Origin: Paracentrotus lividus
Taxonomy: Eukaryota; Echinodermata; Echinoidea; Camarodonta; Echinidae
Assembly: GCA_940671915.1 (NCBI GenBank)
Contig: CALNVZ010001721.1
Span: 45,397,867-45,461,866 of the forward strand
DNA: 64,000 nucleotides
Direction of reading: 5' to 3'
Part shown: one piece after another, positions 1 to 11,726 of the stretch
How the letters are laid out: each line of letters begins with the position of its first letter
Position numbering within the stretch: position 1 is the stretch's first letter
The notes under the pieces: generated by a model
What the model was told of the DNA's origin: nothing
The model's database searches: none
What the model saw: only the letters and a program-made list of their open reading frames with translations
Program-made: the position numbers and the translations under genes

Positions 1-740
1 ATGGGCCCTGTACTCTAGACTCCTCCGCCGTTCACAATAGACTAGATGCGTAGTCCATCATAGCAACAGCGTTGTTTATTAACCGTCATGGAAAACTTGT
101 TATAAATTTTATTCATAAATGTTAGATCACGCCTCGTAAATACATATGCACCGTGCTGTAATAGGGTATAACACGTGTATGTTATGGGTTTCCATATAAA
201 TGGGGCAAAAACGTGTTTTCCGTATACTGCAATTCATAACTTTAATGGCCTTATATTTTATTGAAATGGGGAATTTCTTTGTCTTTTTCAATTCACATAC
301 TGTTTTCCATGCATAGGGGCACATTTCTGGAAAAGTTTCGCGCTTCAGATCCTGAACATGATTATTAACATGAGTAAAACAATAAAAAGATAAAAATTAA
401 TTTTTTTGAAAAAAAAGAAGAAAAAAAATCAACTTTAAAACACTTAAAAATTTTACCCTTACGGAATATTAATTACTATTAAAAATAATACCAAATTGGT
501 CCGGAATTCTCATCCTTTAATTTGATACAAACTCAATGTATTTAAAACTTTTTCAACCAGTTTGGTCAGAAAACTAATTTTTGTAAAGGGGCCGGCCTAT
601 TGGACGCCCCGACCTGTAGGGACCCTCCCTGCAGCTGATTGAAACGTTGTCCGCCTAGCGATGTTGGTTAGGGTCCATACAACCATCGCTGAAGGAACAA
701 CTTTATATTCGACATGTCAGGTCCACGTACTTGCTCCTAG
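1..740. repeat. Long direct repeat, copy 1 (about 740 bp)
   Basis: This block matches 8765-9500 in the same orientation over its whole length, from ATGGGCCCTGTACTCTAGAC to the shared end near TACTTGCTCC. The copies differ mostly by one- and two-base insertions or deletions, many in homopolymers, with few clear substitutions. I see no coding potential; short open frames on the minus strand appear in both copies but are not conserved in length. The window edge cuts the left boundary, so the full repeat may be longer. It could be a dispersed repeat, a recent segmental duplication or a false duplication made during assembly. Confidence 0.85.
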
Positions 741-760
741 GTAAAATGTTGATAATAAAA

Positions 761-1640
761 CACACCAACGACAACATTATCATAACATCACGCACCACAC
801 TAACCACCATCACCACCGACACCACACCATACACCATCACACAACATCACCACCACCAAACATCACACCACCAGACGACACCTACCACCCCACCACCAAC
901 ACCATCATCAAACCCTCATCATCAACCGCCACCCATCCACATCACCACCCACCACGACCTCAACCACCACCAACACCATCTTCACAATCATCATCACACC
1001 ACTCCACAATCACCACCATACCCCCACAAACCCACCACCACCATCACCACCCCCAACCACCACCATCATCAGCGCCACCCAACCACCACACCCAACCACC
1101 ATCACCACCCAACCACAACCACCAGATCATCACGACCACCCAACCACCACCGACCCCAGCCACACCACCAACACCATCACCACCACCCCAACCACCATCA
1201 CCACCACCACACCATCATCATCGACCACCCCAACCACCACCACCCAACCACCATCACCACCACCACCATCCACACGCCCAACCCCAACACACCCACCCCA
1301 ACCACCATTACCCCCCACCCCAACCACCATTACCCACCACCACCATTATCAACAACCACACAACCCCGCACCCCAACCACCATCACTGCCACCAAACATT
1401 ATCACTCAACTACCAAACCAAACCAACCAACACCACCACCACCACCCCAACCATATCACCGCCATCACCCAACCACCATCACACACCACCACCACCACCA
1501 CCAACTCATCACACCACCAACCAACACCATCAATCACCACCACCACCACCACCACCACCCCAACCATCATCACCACCACCACCAACACCATCATCAACAG
1601 ACCACCAATCACAACCACTCACCAGCACTATCTCACCAAC
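761..1640. repeat. Low-complexity CAC/CCA tract, nearly G-free on the + strand
   Basis: About 880 bases are built from CAC, CCA, CAA and ATC words, with G almost absent from the + strand. The complementary strand is a run of GGTGGT, GGTTGG and GGGGTGG words, so it could form G-quadruplexes. A 321-codon open frame over the tract translates to His/Thr/Pro/Gln homopolymer-like sequence. I read that frame as a by-product of the repeat, which lacks stop codons in this reading, rather than as a gene. Confidence 0.85.
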
Positions 1641-3202
1641 GCTCCTCTAATGTTCTTATTCCAGCAGAATTACCTTGCCCTCTCTCCCTTTCCTGATTTC
1701 AAGATGAAATACAAACCCTGTTCTTGACTTCGTCCAGTTCCACGAATGACATTAAAAGGAATGTGCATGAGTTCCAGTGATTGGAATGCCAAACAGCTTT
1801 CCATGCAGTACATTACTGGGTTCCGTTGAAACCTGTGTGTTCAAAGTAATCAAATATGGAAGCAATTAAGTCTACACAAATGGAATTATCAATGGAATCA
1901 ACGGACGTTTTACGCAACTGACAAGGCAAGCATAATTTGAAGATACCCCTAGTGCACGACAATCTTGATCTGGTACTAAAGCATAAGACAACATCATTAT
2001 TTTGTTAATAACTCGCCTTAGTTCTCCAAACTAAGCTACAACCCATAAAATAAAATGAATAGATCATACATGTATGTATACCAACGTAGGACAATTTAAA
2101 ATAAATAAATATATAAATAAATCTAAGCGGTCATCTTCTGAATTTTTCAATAAAAAAAAAACACAAACATATTTTGGCGAAGATACATGTACATGTTTCC
2201 CCACTATATTACAACAAAATTGCTTTGACTTTTCTCCTAAAGGATTTCAAATGTCCTGGATAACTATTTTGACATATACGTATTTAAACATAATTTGAAG
2301 TTGTACTCTAAATAAAAAAATATGTTATAATAATTTGGTTTCAATAAATTGGTTTTCTTTTTACTTACAATTTCCATGGGTTATTTTTTTTTTTACTTCA
2401 CTCAATGTATACAACCGACTCTAGACTCTTAACCTCCCCATATAGCAGTAACCTGGAGCAGAGAGACCGCCCATCAGGCACTGTTGCTTCTCCCAAACAA
2501 ACTCTAGTAGTACTTTTCTCTTTACCAGCTGCTAGCTAAACCAGGGCTGCATTCGTTGTGAAAGGCTGTAAAAGGGAAAAAAAGGAACAGTATAGTAGTA
2601 TGTAAGCACTTCATTAAGAATTTTTATGAGCAATATCTGCTTTAATATTTTGAATGAAAGCATTCCATAACAGGCCACACGTAGCTATCTCAGTTGACAG
2701 ATTTAGAAATCATACGATGTACATGCATCCTTCATTATTTAAGGGATAGATCATTAGTAGGAGAGTTGGCACTATGGATACTGAACTACATACATTTACT
2801 TTTGGTCAGCTGGAATAAAATGTAATACATAATATGATTTCAAATACTACTATTTGAATTTAACTAATTGAGTGTTTATTTCAGCAATTTGATCAGCAGA
2901 AAAGGACTGAAAAATAGAAACAAAACAAAACAAAAATTTTGTCTCTCTGGCATAGCACTATTCATTTTAACTTCAATACCAGCATAAACGAAAATCAGTT
3001 TAAAATTCAAATTTTTTTTTTTGGCTGTTTCTATGCAAGTTACTCTGTGTTTTGATGCTAAGCTTGAGCACATGACGGCAATCTGAGTCTATTACTTGAG
3101 TTTTGACTGGTATATATTGTTTCCCTATTTGATTATACAAAACAAAAAATTTCCGACTCATGGAAGGAAATATATCTGTCTAGAAACACAACATACTTTC
3201 AC
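1641..3202. other. AT-rich stretch with no recognised gene
   Basis: This is AT-rich noncoding-looking DNA with scattered poly-A/T runs. Open frames are under 75 codons and of low complexity. I see no exon, RNA gene or clear repeat. Confidence 0.5.
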
Positions 3203-3310
3203 CAGGATTCATCACTGTTAAAGGCTGGGCTCAAAGTAGAGCTATTGGCAAACGGAGTTATATGGCTCTTTTGCGGGATTTCATCACTGTTAGGTCGGGC
3301 TGGGTTCACA
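3203..3310 (+). repeat. Minisatellite of about 67 bp, left fragment
   Basis: Two degenerate units carry the words CATCACTGTTA, GGCTGGG, AGAGCTAT and TTTGCGGGATTTCATCAC that define the larger array at 4310-4830. They are separated from it by about 1 kb of other sequence containing several copies of GCAGGTAATATGGGAC (near 3331, 3345 and 3723). The array was probably interrupted by an insertion. Confidence 0.7.
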
Positions 3311-4309
3311 TAGGTACATGCGGTAATATGGGACAGCAGGTAATATGGGACACTGAACAAATCAAATGTGTGACCGTCGACCGGTGACCGCTGACCGGTG
3401 GTAGCACCATATGTGTTCATAGAACTGTAATACGTAAATATATCATCGTGAGAGCATCTAATGCCGAAATTTCCTCTTGAGAAAATTGGCTGAAACCAAA
3501 AGTAGGTAAAACTTTACGGCATTTTTTTTTAACCTGATGTAAAATTTTGATATTTCACAGAATGTGATGGTTGAAAAGAGTGTTGAGGGTAACCTCAATT
3601 GTTTTGTATAATGAGTAACTTATAGTTTCCATTTTGATCATACTAGCGTGTACAGGTCAATTTTTTTTAGTGAAGGGAGCAATGTTGCATTAAATGCTTG
3701 CCCTGAACACAGCAACATTGTGCAGGTAATATGGGACAATCCAAAATGGCGGAAATGATTCTGGTACTTAGTTATTGGGATGATCATGAGGCATCAATCT
3801 CTTTGCTACGAATTTTTTAGGGTATATTCACAGTATATAATTAATATAAATAACTTATTGGGAGGCCTATAAAATGACTTGTATAATGAAAATATACTAA
3901 AATAATATTAAAAAAGAAATAATATACCAAATACATAACAATGAAATATATAGTCAAAGGTTTTACTGAAGGGTCTTATAGATTTCAAATTATATCTTAA
4001 AGTTATGATTTTCAACAATTTAAGCAAATTCCCAGACATGGTAGAGTAATTGTAGTTTTTAAACGTACAATTAAATCATGTCGCCATATTACCTGCAACA
4101 TGCAGGAATATGGGCACTTTGGGTAATGACGTCAACATTTGAATATTGCAGACAGGGGGGTTGGTGATAATTGTTTTTCTTCACAATAAACAGTTAGAGC
4201 ATAGTTATTGATTCATATAAACAAAGATTAGACCTGTGTGTCATTTAGTAATTTTATTTAAAGTGCAATTAAGGCAATGAGCTTAGGGGTCCATATACCT
4301 GCATGTTAC

Positions 4310-4830
4310 CCCAGAGCCATACGGACGGGTATATGGCTTCGTTTTGGCAGGATTTCTCATTTTTTCTGTTAGGCTGGGTTCACATAGAGCTATACGGCAA
4401 ATCGGGTAAGGCCTCTTTTTGCGGATTTCATCACTGTTAGGCTGGGTCACATAGAGCTATATCGGCAGCGGGTATAGCTCGTTTTGCGGGATTCATCACT
4501 GTTAGCTGGGTCACATACAACAGCTAACGGCAATGGGGGGGTATATGCTTGTTTTTGCAGGATTCATCACTGTTAGGCTGGGTTACATAGAGCATCGGCA
4601 TGGGTATAATGGCTTGTTTTTGCGGGATTTCATCACGTTAGGCTGGGTTCACATAGAGCTATAAACGGCACGGGTAATGGCTCGTTTTGCGGATTTCGTC
4701 CACGTTAGGCTGGGTTCACATAGAGCTATACGGCAACGGGGTATAATGGCTCGTTTTTTGCAGGATTTCATCACTGTTAGGACTGGGCTTCACAATAGAG
4801 CTATACGGCACGGGTATATGGCTTGTTTTT
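4310..4830 (+). repeat. Minisatellite array, period about 67 bp
   Basis: Seven or so tandem units read roughly TTAGGCTGGGTTCACATAG, then AGCTATACGGC, GGGTATATGGCTCG and TTTGCGGGATTTCATCACTG. Unit starts near 4369, 4437, 4500, 4573, 4639, 4704 and 4776 give spacings of 63 to 73 bp. The variation is mostly single-base indels. An open frame at 4677-5006 is only a translation of these units. Confidence 0.85.
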
Positions 4831-5684
4831 GCGAGGCACATTACAGACATGCCAAGTTCAAACAAATAAAATTGGGCATGAGATCATCGCGTTGGGTTGA
4901 AAGCAGTGTTAGCACGCGAGCGCGTTACCACATGTGGCACACGGTCAATAGTAATTTTGTACAACGAAGGAGGCACGCGCACGACGCTACACATGTTGGC
5001 ACGTAGTAGCTATCCTTGCCTATAACGATACCTGCGATGAAAACATCGCACTCGGCAGGAATTGAATTCGTGGACAAAATTGCCGGAATTTAGGGTTTTG
5101 AGGCTCCAAAAGGGAACATTTTAATAATAATGCAGGCAACTACTTTTTTATTTTTTTCACTACGTATCCAGAGTGCGTGAGAAAAGGGGTGTTTCAGTGT
5201 GAATCATGAGACGGAGCCCCAATTGCGTGGATCTCACGGCAAGATGCTGAGACTTGGCATGTATGACATAACAGCTCAAATTGGAACATGCACATTCTGT
5301 GTCAAGCAATACGATTCAAAGATACATGTACGTTTTTCTGCGTATACCTGTCTATCTCAATTTAGTTCTGAATTTTTCCCAATCATGATTTATTAACTAT
5401 TCTTTCCTCCTCAATGAGCCTCCTCAACCTTGGATGGTAGCAAGAAAGTTTAAATTTTTCTTCCATTTGTAATGTCCATGTCATCGGCGAAATGAAAGAA
5501 TAGGCCGCTATACCCGAATAATTACGTATACCAAATACCGAATAGTGGATAGCGAATACCGTATACTTCTATGTGAATCAGCCTTACGCAAAGTGCCGAG
5601 TTGCTGCTCTCTTATCAGTCGATAGATGAGGCTTAACCTAGCAAATTGATTAGCGTCAGTAATGGCGTCTCAATCAGCTGTAGG

Positions 5685-5819
5685 ATGGCAGAGGTCCTCG
5701 AGCCTAAAGGAGTGGCAGTTCTGGGAAACACAACAACTGCCTCAAGGGATAGAATAGACCTCATGTGGAGCAGTCCAAGGTCTTCAAGTATTCAAAGAAT
5801 CCCTCTTCCGTTGACGGTG
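5685..5819 (+). CDS. Candidate coding exon, unrecognised (weak)
   Basis: An open frame of 45 codons begins at an ATG in AGGATGG context and ends exactly in phase at a GTAAGG donor (5820). A second plausible donor, CAG|GTATGG, follows at 5836/5837. The peptide starts MAEVLEPKGVAVLGN and has a Ser-rich stretch, SSPRSSSIQ. The segment is less AT-rich than its surroundings. It lies on the same strand as the kinase exon 4 kb downstream and could be an upstream exon of that gene, but it shows no kinase motif and I recognise no homology. It could be chance. Confidence 0.25.
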
Positions 5820-5837
5820 GTAAGGGTCGTCTTCAGG

Positions 5838-7850
5838 TATGGCAAATGTCTGGAAAATTAATTTAAAGAGTAGTTGGAAATTACATGTATGTTCAAAACA
5901 ACTTAAAATGTTATTTGTGGCAAATTTCTTTTTAGCACAAGGACAGTGATGGAAAGACAATATTCGTAAAAGCGCTAAGAGCTGCAAAATACTTGATAGT
6001 CGTCAACAGTAATTGCAGTAGCAGCTTATTAAAGCTAAATCTAGTGTTGTAGTCATGAAATTGAATTAAGGAAGAGACTGCCTTTAAAAAAAGTGGATGG
6101 GAATTGTTGATAACAAATGCATCAAAGAATTATTATTGATGTGAGGTTTTGGAATCAAGAAATGATAAGAAACTTTACCAAATTCTTCTGAAGAGTAAAA
6201 TGCCCTGCACACAAAATGCATGTATGGGACTACATGTACATGTGCTTCATATGTTTTTTGGGACCGACATATCAGCTTTTTCATATCATATTATCACTAT
6301 GAGGGGATTTGAATGAGCAATCCTTTTTCAGTGGAACTTTCTACTATAAAATTCTTCCTGAATAGCTTGAAATACATTTGAAAAGCTCACAATTATTTTT
6401 GTTGACAGCCATGGTTACCTTTCACACCTACACTAGATTCTCTTTAAAGGAAAATATAATTGTAAAAAGAGACAGAAAAGCAAGGAAGAAAGAGCGAGGT
6501 GGGTGGAGATTGGGTAAAGATAAGAAGAGAACAGAGAGAGAGAGAGAGAGCGAGAGGTGGAGAGATTAAAAAAAAAAAGAGTATACTATAGAAAACAAAG
6601 TCACTACCATGTAAATGTATATAAAAAGAACACTTCAAGTGGGCCCAAATAAAAAAATAAAAAGAGCCAAAAAAAATGGGATGAATGGAACCATCAATCA
6701 TGCAGACTCTGACGCAATACAGACTGAAGGGCATTTGTATCACCTTACAATGTGTATATGTATGTATAGGTACAAATTATGTGAACAAGAATTTGGAGAG
6801 GTTTGAGTGAATCAGGAAAAGGTCACCTGAATTAAGATTAGTTTGCACGCATACAATGTACTTTTGAAAAAGACCTGATAAATTCAGAGTACATGTAATG
6901 TACGTGTAAAATGTATACACCATACTTCCCATATCAAGACAACTACCCCCTGCAATAATTACCCCAGAAATAGGGTTATAGGGTTAGACGGTTGGTTTAG
7001 GTAGTGGGAATACGTCCAGGGGGGTACTCCTTCATTTACAGACGAATACAATGTTGACACACATTGTACATGTAGCATGCAAGCTTCAAATTCAAGTTTT
7101 CATCTATTAGATCATTGCATTTGGTCTTATGTACTGCAGATGTTGACAAAGGGCCAATTGATGGCGACACATGACTTAAAATGGTTTGTAGACACATAAA
7201 GTTATTTTGCTTAAATGACAATCAGCAATTTTGTTTCAGCAAAAGCACTCTACGAAAGCATTAATCACTTGGAAAGACGAAGCCTCAATATTGGGTAAAA
7301 ATACAAACATGGTTCTCAATTAATAATGCCATATTAATTCATGTGAATTAATAACAGCACAGTATGGTGAAGACCACCTTCATAATTTCAAAATGTCATT
7401 GTGTTTGTTTAAACCTTGTGGCTTAATATCGCATTTTATTCTCCAGTGGGTAATTTCCTGTAATGGATATGAGATGTTTACACTACAGCCCACTCAAAAC
7501 ACTGTTTTATTAATGTTGCAAATATAATGCAAAAATCTTGTCTTCATTTCGATGCTTAAGCTTTAAAAGGATGGTATGCTGTGTACTGTAAATTTGTTTC
7601 AAGGCATATCCCAATAATAGATAGATAGATAGATAAATGTGGTTTTATTGGTTCATGTGTCGCAGTTAGCAAAACTGAATTGTACATGGATACATGGTAT
7701 AAAATACAATACCGTAATAGCATTTTGGGTTTCACAGTACAACATATATAAATCTTAAAGTGTATGGTACTTGTCCCTGCATACCATTAATCGCATATAA
7801 TACAGTTTTAAAAATTTGAAGTAACATAGTCCAATAATGCCAAGATACAA
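5838..7850. other. Noncoding stretch, purine-rich patch and small repeats only
   Basis: AT-rich DNA with a GA-rich patch at about 6470-6600 and a short GATA repeat at 7618-7634. Open frames are short and overlap simple sequence. I found no kinase N-lobe motif (glycine loop, VAIK lysine), so upstream NIM1 exons are not evident here. Confidence 0.5.
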
Positions 7851-7854
7851 GGAT

Positions 7855-7887
<33 letters not shown>

Positions 7888-7889
7888 CA
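7855..7889. repeat. GA microsatellite
   Basis: An uninterrupted run of about 15 GA units, then GAGGAGAGAGAGACAG, immediately before the assembly gap. Confidence 0.9.
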
Positions 7890-7924
7890 GATACAATAGA
7901 GGAAGGAAGGAAATTCAGAGGGGA

Positions 7925-7949
7925 NNNNNNNNNNNNNNNNNNNNNNNNN
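7925..7949. other. Assembly gap (25 N)
   Basis: There are 25 N bases. GA-rich sequence lies on the left and a poly-T run on the right, the kind of simple sequence that breaks assemblies. The gap also sits between the two copies of the 740-bp direct repeat. Confidence 1.
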
Positions 7950-7966
7950 TTTTTTTTTTTTTTTTG

Positions 7967-8729
7967 CTAAAATTTAATTCAGCCTTCATAATAAGGCTGT
8001 AAATTTCATTCATTTCATTTATTTATTTCATTTCATTTATTTATTCAACCATCATCAATATAAAATTACAGTTAAAAATTAAATTTTTACAAAGAAATTC
8101 AATGATGGTTTGGTGACCCCGGAGAAAGCAGAGCTTATAAAAAGGGGCCACCAAATTACAATACACATATTGAATCAATGACAAATAAACAAGAAAAAGA
8201 TACTTAGAAATGGTAACTATCGTTTATATTTCTTTGTTATTTATGCTTTGCTGAGATTGTAAATTAAATTTTTGGGATGTGAAACATTTCCATGGTGTAA
8301 AAAATTCATAAAATCATTTTTTTTTTACCACAATCAAAATAAACTGTGAACCTTCTCCCGGGCAATAGACCTAAGCCTGTAACCACAAACCTAGATTTAG
8401 GTTAAAGAACAATAAAAATTCTACACATCAAACGCGTTTCTTGAGGGTAGGACTAAGGGGGCTTTGGTTAGCATCATGGAATACAAAAAGGGGCCCCAAA
8501 ATTAGAAGGAAAAAATCACAAAAAATTGGTATTGTGGGGGTCGACATACTTTTTTTTTTGTTTTGATTTTCGATCTGGGGAATGGTTTGGGGAACGACTA
8601 AGATCCTGTTCCTGAAAAGTGAAAACGGGGACAAACAAATTAAAACAAATTAAAGCCGGGGAAAAATGATATGGCTAGAGCAACAGCAACAACAAAAAAT
8701 AATAATATCCAACCTTTATGTGTACTGTA
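7967..8729. mobile_element. Half copy of the fold-back element seen at 13089-14096
   Basis: This segment resembles the right half of the element at 13089-14096. Shared landmarks in the same order are AAGGCTGTAAAT, CAATCAAAATAAA, AGCCTGTAACC, AAAGAACAATAA, the TAGGACT(A/G)AGGGGG block, AAAAAGGGGCCCCAAAA and a terminal AACCTTTATG. The left arm is missing and would fall in or before the gap. The open frame at 8428-8634 (-) matches translations from the other copy and is not a gene. Confidence 0.7.
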
Positions 8730-8764
8730 CTAAAAATGTACACTTTCCGCCCCCCCCCCTCCCC

Positions 8765-9500
8765 ATGGGCCCTGTACTCTAGACCCCTCGCCGTTCACAA
8801 TAGACTAGATGAGTAGTCCATCATAGCACAGCGTTGTTTAATAACCCTCATGAAAACTTGTATAAATTTTATTCATAAAATTGTTAGATCACGCCTCGTA
8901 ATACAAATGCACGTACTGTAATATGGTATAACACGTGTATGTATGGGTTTTCCATATAAATGGGGCAAAAACGTTGTTTTTCCGTATACTGCATTCATAA
9001 CTTCATGGCGTTATATCTTTTTATTGAAATGGGGAATTTCTTTGCCTTTTTCACATACTGTTGTCCATGCATAGGAGCACATTTCTGAAAAGTTTCGCGC
9101 TTCAGATCCTGACATGATTATTACATGAGGTAAAACAATAAAAAGATAAAAATTAATTTTTTGAAAAAAATGAAAAAAAATCAACTTTAACACTTAAAAT
9201 TTTACCTTTACGGAATATTATTACTATTAAAAATAATACCAAATTGTCGGAAATTACATTATCTTTAATTTGATACCAAACTCAATGTATTTAAAACTTT
9301 TCTTCAACCAGTTGTGGTCAGAATACTATTTTTTGTAAAAGGGGCGGCTATTTTGGACGCCCCCACCTGTAGGGACCCTCCTGCAGCTGATCTGAAAAGT
9401 TGTCCGCCCTAGCGATGTTGGTTAGGGTCCATACAACCATCCTAGATAGGACAACTTTTTATATCTCGACATGTCAGGTCCACCCTACTTGCTCCCTAAG
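8765..9500. repeat. Long direct repeat, copy 2
   Basis: Same-orientation copy of 1-740. Homology starts abruptly at ATGGGCCCTG after a poly-C run and ends near TACTTGCTCC; the flanks beyond are unrelated. Differences are mainly small indels. Confidence 0.85.
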
Positions 9501-9964
9501 TATATGGTCCATTGGGTTTTCATTTCATTAGTTTGATGTCGTTTTAATGAGATGTTATGAAGTGTTGGCAAGGCTTAATTTGATGTTTATCAGAAAGGTT
9601 GATCATGTATTGTTGTTTCCATGCTGGCTTGTAATTATGTTGACACAAGGAGTGAAGAGGCATAGATCAAACGAGTTGCTTGTTTAATTACTCTTCTCTC
9701 TATCTCTCTCTCATTTCTCTCCTTTCCATCTTCTACTCATCTTCTCTCTCCCTGCATTTTTCTTTCTGTCACTCTCTTTTGCGCCCTCCCTTTGTCCTGC
9801 CCATCTCTTTTTTTTTTCTCTTTTGTATTAAAAAAAAAAAGGAAATCTAAATTTTAATATATTCAATGCAAGAGTTAACTCTTATTACTCTTTTTGTCAT
9901 TTCTTCAGCATTCTTTTTTGATCATCATCATTAAAACCCTCTCTCTGTTTGTCTCCCATTGCAG
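9501..9964 (+). other. Intron 3' end upstream of the kinase exon
   Basis: A long TC-rich stretch (about 9690-9800) and a second pyrimidine tract (TCTCTCTGTTTGTCTCCCATT) lead to the acceptor TTGCAG, with AG at 9963-9964. This fits a spliceosomal 3' splice site feeding the exon at 9965. Confidence 0.8.
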
Positions 9965-10714
9965 CACTCCAAGAATATAATTCATCGGGACTTGAAAGCT
10001 GAGAATGTTTTCTATGCAGCCAACGGATATGTCAAAGTCGGGGATTTTGGTTTCAGTACATATTGCAAGATGAGCGACACATTAAATACATTTTGTGGAT
10101 CCCCACCGTACGCTGCTCCAGAACTCTTCAAAGACGAGCACTACATAGGCCCTCCCGTGGACACCTGGGCATTAGGAATAATGCTGTATTTCATGATTAC
10201 GGGCGTGATGCCGTTCCGCGCCGACACCGTGGCGAAACTCAAAAAGTGCATCCTGGATGGGCAGTTTTCCATTCCGTCGTATGTCTCAAATAACTGTCAG
10301 CAACTGCTGCGGAGTGTTCTGAAGCAATCCCCTGGTGATAGGTACACGATTGATCAGATAAAGAGCTCACAGTGGCTTCAGGGTCAAGAGTACCCTCCCC
10401 CACATCCATCATACCACCTCACTCCGAGCTTCAGGAGAGAGTCTGCTAGCAATGAAGAACTCAATGTCTTAGACCAGCTTAAGGCGCTTGGTATAGCCGA
10501 TGACCAGCTGGAAGGCACGAGAGATCAGGACTCGCGCAATAGCATAACGGGAACGTACCGCATTGCGCTGCATAGACTGCAGAGGAAACGACTTGAACCT
10601 CCTGTTCAGCCGCCCCCGCAGACTAAGGGCAAGACGTCAAGACCTAGTAGTAGAAAGAAAAGCAAAGACAATAACAAGAATAACAAACCCTCAAAGCTCT
10701 GTACTATATTATAG
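9965..10714 (+). CDS. NIM1K: Ser/Thr kinase NIM1, terminal coding exon (partial gene)
   Basis: This exon encodes the C-lobe of an AMPK-related (CAMKL) kinase and its tail, about 249 residues ending at TAG 10712-10714. Visible motifs in order are the catalytic loop HRDLKAEN, the magnesium-binding DFG in KVGDFGFST, the activation loop [15 protein letters not shown] with the Thr that LKB1 phosphorylates in this family, the DEHYIG segment, VDTWALG and [14 protein letters not shown]. These fit NIM1 better than MARK, SIK or BRSK. The tail holds [17 protein letters not shown], then a basic stretch and a terminal CTIL. From memory, vertebrate NIM1 has a similar SITG block and ends in a comparable Cys-aliphatic-Leu motif. 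The exon starts in phase 0 after the acceptor; the frame continues two codons into the intron, but a start there is unlikely because the N-lobe is missing. Upstream exons lie outside the window or were not recognised. Confidence 0.92.
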   Translation, partial: HSKNIIHRDLKAENVFYAANGYVKVGDFGFSTYCKMSDTLNTFCGSPPYAAPELFKDEHYIGPPVDTWALGIMLYFMITGVMPFRADTVAKLKKCILDGQFSIPSYVSNNCQQLLRSVLKQSPGDRYTIDQIKSSQWLQGQEYPPPHPSYHLTPSFRRESASNEELNVLDQLKALGIADDQLEGTRDQDSRNSITGTYRIALHRLQRKRLEPPVQPPPQTKGKTSRPSSRKKSKDNNKNNKPSKLCTIL

Positions 10715-10860
10715 CATTATTTTTAGAATGTTTTTTTATTTTCTTCACGAGATTTATCTATTTATAGAAGTCTGGATGTATATACTCAAGAATATGAATA
10801 TCAAATCAGGTTGTGATATTGGTACAGATTTTTTTTAATAAAAAAAAAAGAGAGTTATAT
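10715..10860 (+). other. Probable 3' UTR of the NIM1-like gene
   Basis: AT-rich sequence directly after the stop codon, reaching a canonical polyadenylation signal at 10837-10842. Another AATAAA at 11430-11435 could serve a longer UTR. Confidence 0.55.
10837..10842 (+). promoter_or_regulatory. Polyadenylation signal AATAAA
   Basis: AATAAA lies about 120 bases after the kinase stop codon, followed by an A-rich stretch. Distance and context fit a 3' end signal, though the A run makes chance occurrence possible. Confidence 0.5.
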
Positions 10861-11596
10861 TATGCAATATATTTACATTCAGAGGAATGCATGCAGCTAA
10901 AGGATGGAGCACTCTATGTATCAGGACAGCCCTCCTCCACATGTTGCTTGCTATAGTGTTGTCATAGATCGATCGACTGTGAGTTAATTGGCTCTCGTAT
11001 TTGCCATAAGTAGTCAGTACTTCCCACTACAGTACCCGATGCATGTCTCCCATACACTGTTATCATTGTACGTCATTTGGATTGGCCAATTAAAGGGAGG
11101 TTTTCATAGTGTTAGTTGGAAATGACAGTGTAAGCCATGATGGTATTTATACCAGACTAGGGAGCTATTTCAATTGAATACTCTTCCTTTAGACATGTAA
11201 TATGCAGTATTCATGCATTTGCTTCGGCATGTACATGTATTGTACATGTGTGTATGTGTTTTTTGTATTCCTGCTGCTTTGCCAAAATTTTGTTTTGTTT
11301 GATCCCACAAACTCAAAGAAAATAGTGAGTATTCAATTACAGGTACATGTACATGTACAACCCCTGAAAACGATGTTTTAATTTCACATATGATAAATTG
11401 CGGAATCTTATACACTGTAGTGGTATCACAATAAAAGGTCAACAATTTCTATTTTAGCAATGAAATGGCATCTATTGCATTTGGATAATGTAATTAGATT
11501 TTTACCACCTGAAAATGTATATGGATGGTAGATAAATGTATTGTGAGTTACTAATTTTTGCTAGTGGTTCCAAAGCTAAAGCAAAAGAGATTTAGA

Positions 11597-11620
11597 CAGA
11601 GAGAGAGAGAGAAAGAGAAG

Positions 11621-11671
<51 letters not shown>

Positions 11672-11680
11672 AGGGGAGTA
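11597..11680. repeat. GA microsatellite with poly-G end
   Basis: GA repeats with a few GAAA interruptions, ending in GGGGGGGG near 11670. It lies about 45 bp left of a fold-back element whose right end is also followed by a GA tract. Confidence 0.9.
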
Positions 11681-11726
11681 GGAAAACAAAAATGCAACAC
11701 AAAGTAAAAAATTTAGATCATGAATA

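Noticed and set aside
731..1696. 321-codon His/Thr/Pro-rich open frame
   Set aside because: It is the translation of a CAC/CCA simple repeat that lacks stop codons by composition; it has no domain, splice context or conserved start.
4677..5006. 109-codon open frame with repeated MARF/MACF segments
   Set aside because: It translates the 67-bp minisatellite and its flank.
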